From Bacteroidales bacterium UBA3630 (GTDB lineage Bacteria > Bacteroidota > Bacteroidia > Bacteroidales > P3), in the NCBI GenBank assembly GCA_002373995.1, contig DFLB01000046.1, forward strand, positions 727 through 9,642: 8,916 nucleotides of DNA. Direction: 5' to 3'. The notes beneath the pieces are model-generated. The model searched no databases. It was not told where the DNA came from and worked only from the letters and a program-made list of their open reading frames with translations. Made by a program: the position numbers and the translations under genes. Positions 1 through 5,875 of this stretch are shown in pieces; the first letter of the stretch is position 1, and every line of letters starts with the position of its first letter.

Positions 1-31
1 TCCTAAGCACATCCTAAGCACATCCCAAGCA
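1..31. repeat. 11-bp tandem repeat, about 2.8 copies, cut by the window edge
   Basis: The unit CATCCTAAGCA is complete at 10-20. It recurs at 21-31 with one change (T to C at the fifth base) and is partly present at 1-9. It probably continues to the left of the window. The 11-base period is not a multiple of three, so it is unlikely to encode a peptide repeat, and no gene covers it. A weaker, degenerate unit may follow at about 34-44. Function is unknown; it may be a simple intergenic satellite downstream of the tRNA terminator. Confidence 0.6.
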
Positions 32-138
32 TCTCCTCTACACACCCTCCTCCACCTTCCCGCGAGACTAACGCCTCCCCCTCATCAACTCCCGCCCATG
101 CAAACCTGCCCCGTAGGGGCTCCCTCTCAATAGCCCCC
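32..138. other. Non-coding stretch downstream of the tRNA-Phe terminator
   Basis: I see no gene here. The only open frame on the minus strand starts inside the tRNA gene and runs through the terminator hairpin, so it is not credible. The plus strand is pyrimidine-rich. The one local structure is a small perfect inverted repeat at 108-120 (GCCCC, three-base loop, GGGGC). It has no T-tract and is too short to be called a terminator. Confidence 0.5.
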
Positions 139-176
139 AAAAAAGGAAAGAGACCCTCTCCTCGGGTCTCTTTCCT
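139..176 (-). terminator. Strong rho-independent terminator of tRNA-Phe
   Basis: On the minus strand a perfect 12-bp stem (GGAAAGAGACCC pairing with GGGTCTCTTTCC, arms at 164-175 and 145-156) closes a 7-base loop at 157-163. Six T residues follow at 144-139, and the first of these can also pair with the base before the stem. The hairpin begins only four bases after the tRNA discriminator base. It should end tRNA transcripts and any read-through from lspA. On the plus strand no T-run follows the stem, so it is one-directional. Confidence 0.95.
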
Positions 177-179
177 CTG

Positions 180-252
180 TGGCATCGACTGGATTTGAAC
201 CAGTGACGCAAGGATTTTCAGTCCTTCGCTCTACCAACTGAGCTACGACGCC
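180..252 (-). tRNA. tRNA-Phe (anticodon GAA)
   Basis: The minus strand folds into a complete cloverleaf of 73 bases. The acceptor stem is GGCGTCG with CGATGCC (one G-T pair). The D arm is GCTC/GAGC with loop AGTTGGTA. The anticodon stem is AAGGA/TCCTT with loop CTGAAAA, giving anticodon GAA for phenylalanine. The variable loop has five bases, and the T arm is ACTGG/CCAGT with loop TTCAAAT. The discriminator base is A, as usual for tRNA-Phe. The 3' CCA is not encoded (the next bases are CAG), so it must be added after transcription. The gene has its own promoter just upstream and a strong terminator just downstream. Confidence 0.98.
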
Positions 253-270
253 AACTCTCGAAATCGGGTG

Positions 271-302
271 CAAAATTACAAACTTTCCGGAAACTGGCCA
301 AA
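271..302 (-). promoter_or_regulatory. Bacteroidota-type sigma-70 promoter of tRNA-Phe
   Basis: On the minus strand TTTG (302-299) is followed by exactly 20 bases and then TAATTTTG (278-271). This matches the known Bacteroidota promoter pattern: a TTTG at about -33 and TAnnTTTG at about -7, some 19-21 bases apart. The expected start would be a few bases further on, about 264-267, leaving a short leader before the mature tRNA 5' end at 252. A run of nine A residues, beginning in the lspA stop codon (311-303), lies directly upstream and could act like an UP element. A perfect palindrome, TTTCCGGAAA (284-293), sits in the middle of the spacer. Confidence 0.85.
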
Positions 303-309
303 TTTTTTT

Positions 310-963
310 TTACTTTTCTCCCTCCACATCTTTGCTCTCTGTTGATTTACTGTACTTTGGAGAAATAAAAACTTGATCCACTATCAGCCATACAATGCCT
401 ATCGTTATCGCAGAATCGGCCACATTGAAGATAGCATTGAAGAATTCGAAGTGCTCACCGCCGATAAATGGAAGTCCCGCAGGCCAGTCAAAAGCAAAAA
501 GCGGAAAGTAGAACATATCCACCACACGCCCCTGCATAAATGGCGCATACCCTCCCTCGGGCGGGAAAAGTGTCGCCACCGTATAGTAGCTCTCGTTGAA
601 CACCAAGCCGTAGAAGCAGCTGTCCACAAGGTTGCCCAGCGCACCGGCCAGTATCAGCGTCAAGCTGTAGATCAGCGACCGCCGCCCCTGCTGACGCACC
701 AGCCGGGCCAGCAGCCACACTATCGCTCCCGACGCCACTAAGCGCACCAGCGTCAATATCACCTTCCCCACAGCCCCTCCAAGACTCATGCCAAAAGCAA
801 AGCCCTCGTTCTCTGTGAAATGCAGCCTGCACCAGGTGCCAATCAGCGGTATCTCCTCGCCAATCTGCATGTGCGTCTTGACCCATATCTTCACTATCTG
901 GTCGACAACTATCAGTGCGCCGACAATCAGCGCCACTCTCTGCGCTTCTTTCTTGCTATTCAT
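310..963 (-). CDS. lspA: Lipoprotein signal peptidase (signal peptidase II)
   Basis: LspA is an inner-membrane aspartyl peptidase that cuts the signal peptide of prolipoproteins just before the lipid-modified cysteine. This 217-residue protein shows the family motifs in order: VVDQIVK in the first membrane segment (about 19-25), NEGFAFG (about 52-58), GALGNLVD with catalytic Asp114, VVDMFYF (about 147-153) and FNVADS with catalytic Asp183. About 68 residues separate the two catalytic aspartates, against roughly 18 in proteobacterial enzymes; the longer periplasmic insertion fits Bacteroidota. The usual Arg after the first catalytic Asp is Ser. I chose the ATG at 963 because the first membrane helix follows soon after. 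A start at 1014 would add 17 hydrophilic residues and overlap the upstream gene by 59 bases. The chosen start overlaps the DUF3109 stop by 8 bases, implying coupling. A likely substrate, the DUF4249 lipoprotein, lies in the same cluster. Confidence 0.96.
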   Translation of the reverse strand: MNSKKEAQRVALIVGALIVVDQIVKIWVKTHMQIGEEIPLIGTWCRLHFTENEGFAFGMSLGGAVGKVILTLVRLVASGAIVWLLARLVRQQGRRSLIYSLTLILAGALGNLVDSCFYGLVFNESYYTVATLFPPEGGYAPFMQGRVVDMFYFPLFAFDWPAGLPFIGGEHFEFFNAIFNVADSAITIGIVWLIVDQVFISPKYSKSTESKDVEGEK

Positions 964-1534
964 GTTCGCGGTTTTGTATTTCTTGCAACAATTCGTCGTA
1001 CCACTCCTGCCCAAATCGGCGCACGAGGGGCTCCCGCATCGCGCGGTAGAGCGGCTCGCCCTGGCCTCGGGCAGCTCGGCAGATGTCCCACTGGTGATAG
1101 TTGACAGCCGTAAACTCGCCGTAGTCTTCCACCCTGATGGGATACAGGTGGCACGAGACAGGCTTCGGAAAACCCCGTCTCTTCAGCTCCGACTCCTGCG
1201 GCGCTTGGCGATACACCCTCTCTATGGCGCACAGCGTGCCTGCCGCTGTGCGTATGGCGTAGGCACATGCCCCCCCCGTCACGAGCGGTGTACCCAGGTC
1301 GCCCTCGCTGTCGCGCACTGCCACCCCCTGCCGCTCTACGGCCTCGCGCCCCTCGGGGCTCATCTCCGCCCACACCTCGCCCAGCACAGCTTCTATCACC
1401 TCTACCTCGCTCTCGAGCAGCGGCGCCCCGCTGTCGCCCTCTACACAGCAGGCTCCCTTGCAGCACCCCAGGTCGCAGCCAAAGCACTGCTCGGCTATGT
1501 CGTCAGATATGATGGAGTTCCCTACAACAATCAT
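956..1534 (-). CDS. DUF3109 family cysteine-rich protein
   Basis: This 192-residue protein resembles the DUF3109 family, which has no established function. It has no signal peptide or membrane segment and should be cytoplasmic. Its mark is ten cysteines. Six cluster near the N terminus (17, 20, 24, 25, 29, 30, in the pattern CxxCxxxCCxxxCC), and four more lie at 90, 102, 128 and 152, next to conserved-looking elements such as SCHLYPI and NYHQWDIC. This spacing suggests a bound metal ion or iron-sulphur cluster; that is inference, not shown. The start is an ATG overlapping the dehydrogenase stop by four bases (ATGA at 1531-1534), and the end overlaps lspA by eight bases. A run of eight G residues encodes Gly87-Gly88 (plus-strand C run at 1270-1277). 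Confidence 0.85.
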   Translation of the reverse strand: MIVVGNSIISDDIAEQCFGCDLGCCKGACCVEGDSGAPLLESEVEVIEAVLGEVWAEMSPEGREAVERQGVAVRDSEGDLGTPLVTGGACAYAIRTAAGTLCAIERVYRQAPQESELKRRGFPKPVSCHLYPIRVEDYGEFTAVNYHQWDICRAARGQGEPLYRAMREPLVRRFGQEWYDELLQEIQNREHE

Positions 1535-2463
1535 TTCAGTATCTCTATTATCTTGTCAGCCAGCACTGCGGCCAGCTTGTATTTCGATTCCACAGTCCAT
1601 CCGGCTACGTGCGGCGTCAGCACAGTGCGGGGGTCTGCAAAAAGGGCTTTCAGTGCAGCATCCTGCGTGCCGAGCGCGTCGGCCTGCATCTTCTCTTGCT
1701 CAAGCACGTCGAGACCGGCCCCTATCACCTTGCCGCTGGCCAGACCCTGCACCAGGGCCTCTGTGTCTACAACAGCCCCGCGCGAGGTGTTGAGCAGGTA
1801 GAACGGCTTGGCCATGCACTCGATGAACCCGCGGTCTAAGTAGTGACGCGTCTCCTCGGTCAGCGGCACATGGAAGCTCACCACGTCGGCCTCCTCCTGC
1901 AACCTCTCTAACGACACGCGCTCCCCCCCCTCGGGTGCCCCTGTAAGGTATTTGTCATAGTATATTATCCGGCAGCCAAACCCGCTCAGCCGCTGCGCAA
2001 AGGCGCGCCCCATGTTGCCCATGCCTATGATGCCCACCGTGAGACTGCCCACCTCGCGGCCGCGGTTGGCTTCGCGCTGCCACAGCCCGCGGCGCACCTC
2101 GGCGTCGGCACGCGCTATGTTGTCTACCACCGCCAGCAGCAGCCCCACAGCGTGTTCTCCCACCGCGTCGCGGTTCCCCTCCGGACTGTTGAGGCAGCTG
2201 ATGCCCCGCCCTTCGGCGTAGGCCACGTCGATGGTCTCCATGCCCGCGCCTACGCGCCCTATGCAGCGTAGCGTCGGCGCGTGGTCGATGAAGTGGCGGT
2301 CTATCGTCACCTTGCTGCGCACCACGAGGGCGTCGCTTCCCTGCACGGCCTGTAGCAGGCTCGTGTAGTCGTGCTCCGGCTCCACGCTGACGGCAAAGCC
2401 TGCTGCCTGCAGCCGCTCGGCGAGCACGGGGTGGGTCTTGTCGGCAATGAGTACTTTGGTCAT
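1531..2463 (-). CDS. D-isomer-specific 2-hydroxyacid dehydrogenase, phosphoglycerate dehydrogenase-like
   Basis: This 310-residue protein is a cytoplasmic NAD-dependent oxidoreductase that interconverts D-2-hydroxyacids and 2-oxoacids. The substrate-binding part comes first, with a NAD-binding Rossmann domain inserted at about 100-285. The dinucleotide motif is G147-x-G149-x-x-G152, and Asp170 at the end of the second strand favours NAD over NADP. The three catalytic residues are present: Arg228 in NTSRG, Glu257 in LDVLEQE, and His285 in TPHVAGW. Their spacing (29 from Arg to Glu) matches E. coli SerA. It lacks the C-terminal ACT regulatory domain of long SerA enzymes. No serC or other serine-pathway gene is adjacent, so the substrate cannot be fixed; phosphoglycerate is a reasonable guess. 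Both ends are ATGA overlaps with neighbouring genes. A G8 run (plus-strand C run at 1923-1930) encodes a Gly-Gly pair. Confidence 0.87.
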   Translation of the reverse strand: MTKVLIADKTHPVLAERLQAAGFAVSVEPEHDYTSLLQAVQGSDALVVRSKVTIDRHFIDHAPTLRCIGRVGAGMETIDVAYAEGRGISCLNSPEGNRDAVGEHAVGLLLAVVDNIARADAEVRRGLWQREANRGREVGSLTVGIIGMGNMGRAFAQRLSGFGCRIIYYDKYLTGAPEGGERVSLERLQEEADVVSFHVPLTEETRHYLDRGFIECMAKPFYLLNTSRGAVVDTEALVQGLASGKVIGAGLDVLEQEKMQADALGTQDAALKALFADPRTVLTPHVAGWTVESKYKLAAVLADKIIEILK

Positions 2464-3440
2464 GGCATATCGCTTTGGATGGCGGCGGTGTTGCTGCCGG
2501 CAAAGATGCCTATACCGCCCCTGACGTTGGTGTGTATCTGCGTGGGCTCTGAGAAGATGCTGCCAAACTCGTCCTGCTGTGCACGGCTGGTGAGCCGGTA
2601 GAGGTAGAGGTCGCGCGTGAGCTTGCTTAGGTACATCGTCAGCCGCAGCGACGTCGGGTCGTAGCGGCTGGTATAGCCGTAAGAGCCATAGCTGTCGCCG
2701 ACAAAGTAGCTGTCGATGCCTACAGTCAGCTGTATCTCGTGCGTGAGCCCGTTGATGCGACTATCGTTGAAGTAGAGCTCGTAGTGGGTAGGCTCGTCGT
2801 CAATGGCTATCTCGTCCTGATCAAGGAGCAGATAGTCGCGGCAGCCAAAGAGGATGTATATCTCTTCCGTCACAGTGTCACAGACCGGCAATCCGTCCCG
2901 CTGCGTGCTGTCGATGCGGTCAATGGTGCCCCTGAAGTGCAGCAGGTAGTAGTCATCGGTCGCCCCATCGTCGTGGAGCCGGAAGCGCACGTTGTACCGT
3001 CGGTCCGACCCCTCTTCGCCGTCGCCGCCATTGATTGCGTCTATCGTGAATGCGTCGATGGCGGGTGTGGATGGTATAGTGGTGGTGGCGCTGACGGCAT
3101 CGTGCCCCGCAACGTTGACTTCTATCTCAAGCTTGTCGCCCCCCTGCGGCACATAGCCAATGCTGTATTGACCCGTCGCGGCATCATAACTCGTGGCCGC
3201 TGCCACAGGGCTCCCGTTGACGCTGAGGCGCACCGTGGCATCGCTGATCATGCGGAACGGCATCGCGTCAAGGAAGAAGCGCGAGTAGCTCAGCCGCAGC
3301 GTCATGGTGTCGCCAGCTGCGGGAGTTGACTGCAGCACAACCTGCGGGTCGGCAACTTCGCCGTTGAAGTCTATCGGCTTCTCGCAGGCAGCAAGCAGCA
3401 GCACGAATAGAATTCCTATGCAGAAGGTCGTATGTTTCAT
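2460..3440 (-). CDS. DUF4249-type outer-membrane lipoprotein, partner of the TonB-dependent receptor
   Basis: This 326-residue protein has a clear lipoprotein signal: Lys2, a hydrophobic stretch, and the lipobox L16-A17-A18-C19, so mature protein would begin with lipidated Cys19. The rest resembles DUF4249, a Bacteroidota family of unknown function often found next to TonB-dependent receptors. It has an N-terminal beta-rich part with a short conserved-looking opening (CEKPIDFNGE), a middle part with two cysteines about 15 residues apart (VCDTV and FGCRD) that could form a disulphide, and a C-terminal stretch ending near GGIGIFAGSN. It starts five bases after the receptor stop, without a visible Shine-Dalgarno sequence, and its stop overlaps the dehydrogenase start as ATGA. 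The likely role, by inference from context, is a surface or periplasm-facing accessory for capture of the receptor's ligand, which is unknown. LspA from the same cluster would process it. Confidence 0.85.
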   Translation of the reverse strand: MKHTTFCIGILFVLLLAACEKPIDFNGEVADPQVVLQSTPAAGDTMTLRLSYSRFFLDAMPFRMISDATVRLSVNGSPVAAATSYDAATGQYSIGYVPQGGDKLEIEVNVAGHDAVSATTTIPSTPAIDAFTIDAINGGDGEEGSDRRYNVRFRLHDDGATDDYYLLHFRGTIDRIDSTQRDGLPVCDTVTEEIYILFGCRDYLLLDQDEIAIDDEPTHYELYFNDSRINGLTHEIQLTVGIDSYFVGDSYGSYGYTSRYDPTSLRLTMYLSKLTRDLYLYRLTSRAQQDEFGSIFSEPTQIHTNVRGGIGIFAGSNTAAIQSDMP

Positions 3441-3445
3441 GGCGG

Positions 3446-5869
3446 TCAGAATTTATATATATACGACACCGACGGCAGTATGGGGAAGATTGACAGCTGC
3501 ACGAGCGAGGAACCGTAGGTGCGGTCGCCGATGGTGGTGTGGTACTTGTAGCTCTTGTAGATGGTAAAGGGGTTCTGGTGGTTGTAGACATTGTAGACAC
3601 TGAGCGAGATGGTGCGGCTGCCGTGCCGCAGGCGGCGATGGAAGTTGGCACTGATGTCCATGCGGTGATAGGCCGGCATCCGGAAGTTGTTGCGCGCGCT
3701 GACATAGTTGTAGTGGTCGCCGTCATTGTAGAGCCCTGCAAAGGGGGCAATGCTCGGAGTGTAACTGCTGGGGTCGTAGTTGTCTGAGGGTATTTCCTGC
3801 AGGGCAAGGGTGGCTGTGTTGCCGGTGGCATATATCCAGGTGATGCCGCAGTCAAAGTGCTCGTTCGGCTTGTATTGCAGGGTGATGGACAGGTCGTGTA
3901 TCCTGTCATACTTGGCTGGGAACGGGTCGCCGTTGTTCAGCATCTCAAACTGCCTCAGCGTGCGGCTCCAAGTGTAGCCCACCCAGCCAGTAACCTTCCC
4001 GATGGTCTTCTGTGCAAGGAACTCTATGCCGTAGGCCCACCCTCGGCCTAAGCACACCTTGTCCTCCCACTCCGTTGTGCCGCTCCAGAACGAACTGCCG
4101 TTGCGATATTCCATCAAGTTGTTCATCCATTTGTAGTAGCCTTCAACGCTGAAATCGATGGATTTCCAGTTGTAGAACACGCCGGCTGCTATCTGGTGCG
4201 AGGTCATCGGCTCGATGCGGGCGGTGACGGGCACCCATAGGTCGGTGGGCAGGCTGACATTGCTGCTGCTGAGCAGGTGCAGATATTGCGCCATGTAGGC
4301 ATAGCCGGCCTTGAACGAGAGGTCGTCGGTAATCAGAAAGCGACCGCTGAGGCGCGGCTGTGGGTCAAAGTAGGTGCGCCCCTGCACAAAGAAGGCGGTC
4401 AAGGCAAGGCCTCCGTTTATCTTCAGTGCATCGGTGACGGCAAAGTCGTCTTCGCCGTAGAGCATGGCCTCTTGTGCGTAGACAATGCTCTGGCCAAGCG
4501 TGGTGTCAATCGGATCTCCGCTGGGTGCAGTCCCGCCGGAACTGAATTTGACCCTCGTCACTTCGGGCGTGAAGCGGTGGTGAATGAAGGAACCGCCGAA
4601 GCGTATGTTGTGTTCCGGCAGCGGCGTGTAGTCAAAATCGGCGCGTGCCGTCAGATCTGAAATGCCTGAGTTGTAGCTCATCTTCATGTCGGCAATGGTC
4701 TGTACGCCGCTCCCGTAGTAGTCGTAGAACATCCCCAGTTGCAAGTCGTTGCGGTAGCGGGTATAGGTGCCGGTAAGGTTCATGAAGAGCTTGGGGTTGA
4801 TGACATAGTTCCACCGCACCGCGGCAGCCAGGTTGCCCCAGTTGTAGGTGGTGCTCATCTCTTCTCGGTACGACATGTAGCCGTAGTCGCCGTTGTTCAT
4901 GGCAAACTTGAGGCGCAGCACATCGTCGCCGGTGTAGAGCGATGCATAGAGGCGGCTGCGGTCGTTGAAGCGATGCACCACCTTGGCATTGATGTCGTAG
5001 AAGTGGTACCCGAAGCTGGTCGTGAGGTCGCTCATCAGCGATGTCATCGCCAAGAACGGCATCAGCAGCAGGTCGCCATACGTCCGGCGGGCAGAGAGGC
5101 TCAGGGTGGTCCGCTCTTTGATGATGGGCCCTTCTACATTGAGCTTGGCGGCCAGCAGCCCAAGCGAGGCTCCGCCGTGCCACTCGCGGTCGTTGCCGTT
5201 GTTGGTGGTGATGTCCAGCACCGACGAGATGCGTCCGGCAAAGTGGGCCGGAAACGAGCCCTTGTAGAGGGTCACATTCTTGATGGCATCGCTGTTGAAG
5301 GCCGAAAAGAAGCCGCCTAAGTGGTTGACGTTGTATAGCGGTATGCCGTCGATAAGAAACAGGTTCTCGTCGGGACCGCCGCCGCGGACATAGATGCCGC
5401 TGGTGCCTTCGGTGCCGCTCTGTACACCGGGCAGCAGTTGCAAGGCTTTCAGCACATCGGCCTCGCCAAAGATGACCGGCACCATCTTGAGGTGCTCGAC
5501 GGGGATCTCCACGGCACTCATCTGCGAGGTCTTCGGACTGCTGATGCGCTCTGCGGTGACGGTTACCTCGTCGAGCTCTACCGTGGGGCGCAGCTCGACA
5601 TTGAGCACGGTGTTTTCCTGTAGCGGCAGGGTACGGTACTCTGTGCGATAGCCTATATAGCTGAATCTCAGGTGTACGGAGTCGCTGCGCAAAGTGAGCG
5701 TATAGCGCCCGTAGGCGTTGCTGACGGCCCCTTTGCCCGTCGCTTCGTCGAGGATTGTGGCCCCGATAAGCGTCTCGCCAGTGGCGGCATCGGTTATGGT
5801 GCCGCTTACGGTCTGTGCCATAAGCATGGGGGGCAGCAGCAGCAGGAGGACTGTCAGTAGGCGTCGCAT
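3446..5869 (-). CDS. TonB-dependent receptor with carboxypeptidase-regulatory-like N-terminal domain
   Basis: This 807-residue outer-membrane beta-barrel would import a ligand using energy passed on by TonB. The signal peptide is residues 1-18, ending at MLMA before Gln19. A carboxypeptidase-regulatory-like beta-sandwich follows at about 20-95 (VSGTITDAATGETLIGATI), then a TonB-box-like stretch at about 97-107 (VELDEVTVTAE). The plug is at about 112-222, with the hallmark GIYVRGGGPDENL and LIDGIPLYN and then KGSFPAHFAGRISSVLDI. The remainder is barrel, rich in alternating aromatic residues, and the protein ends in Phe, as is common for outer-membrane barrels. The gene begins six bases after the channel stop and ends five bases before the DUF4249 lipoprotein. 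There is no SusD homologue beside it, so it is not a typical glycan SusCD pair. The substrate cannot be inferred. No Shine-Dalgarno sequence is visible; the upstream region is A-rich, as is usual in this phylum. Confidence 0.95.
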   Translation of the reverse strand: MRRLLTVLLLLLPPMLMAQTVSGTITDAATGETLIGATILDEATGKGAVSNAYGRYTLTLRSDSVHLRFSYIGYRTEYRTLPLQENTVLNVELRPTVELDEVTVTAERISSPKTSQMSAVEIPVEHLKMVPVIFGEADVLKALQLLPGVQSGTEGTSGIYVRGGGPDENLFLIDGIPLYNVNHLGGFFSAFNSDAIKNVTLYKGSFPAHFAGRISSVLDITTNNGNDREWHGGASLGLLAAKLNVEGPIIKERTTLSLSARRTYGDLLLMPFLAMTSLMSDLTTSFGYHFYDINAKVVHRFNDRSRLYASLYTGDDVLRLKFAMNNGDYGYMSYREEMSTTYNWGNLAAAVRWNYVINPKLFMNLTGTYTRYRNDLQLGMFYDYYGSGVQTIADMKMSYNSGISDLTARADFDYTPLPEHNIRFGGSFIHHRFTPEVTRVKFSSGGTAPSGDPIDTTLGQSIVYAQEAMLYGEDDFAVTDALKINGGLALTAFFVQGRTYFDPQPRLSGRFLITDDLSFKAGYAYMAQYLHLLSSSNVSLPTDLWVPVTARIEPMTSHQIAAGVFYNWKSIDFSVEGYYKWMNNLMEYRNGSSFWSGTTEWEDKVCLGRGWAYGIEFLAQKTIGKVTGWVGYTWSRTLRQFEMLNNGDPFPAKYDRIHDLSITLQYKPNEHFDCGITWIYATGNTATLALQEIPSDNYDPSSYTPSIAPFAGLYNDGDHYNYVSARNNFRMPAYHRMDISANFHRRLRHGSRTISLSVYNVYNHQNPFTIYKSYKYHTTIGDRTYGSSLVQLSIFPILPSVSYIYKF

Positions 5870-5875
5870 GGGCTT

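Noticed and set aside
1..44. Possible CRISPR array
   Set aside because: The units are 11 bases and directly adjacent, with no spacers, and no cas genes are present.
108..120. GCCCC-GTA-GGGGC inverted repeat as a second terminator
   Set aside because: The stem is only five base pairs with a three-base loop and no T-run follows on either strand.
3..185. A 60-codon minus-strand frame at the left edge
   Set aside because: It starts inside the tRNA gene and reads through the terminator hairpin and the tandem repeat; no ribosome-binding site or family resemblance.
180..252. tRNA-Phe as an integration site for a mobile element
   Set aside because: tRNA genes are common attachment sites, but there is no integrase and no second copy of the tRNA 3' end in this window.
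303..311. T-run on the plus strand as a terminator for plus-strand transcription
   Set aside because: No stable hairpin directly precedes it on that strand and no plus-strand gene exists. It reads better as an A-tract upstream of the tRNA promoter.
964..1014. Upstream ATG at 1014 as the lspA start
   Set aside because: It would add 17 hydrophilic residues before the first membrane helix and extend deep into the DUF3109 gene; the ATG at 963 fits the family and the operon spacing.
788..1801. A 337-codon open frame on the plus strand
   Set aside because: It crosses three genes on the opposite strand that have clear family motifs, and its translation looks like compositional noise.
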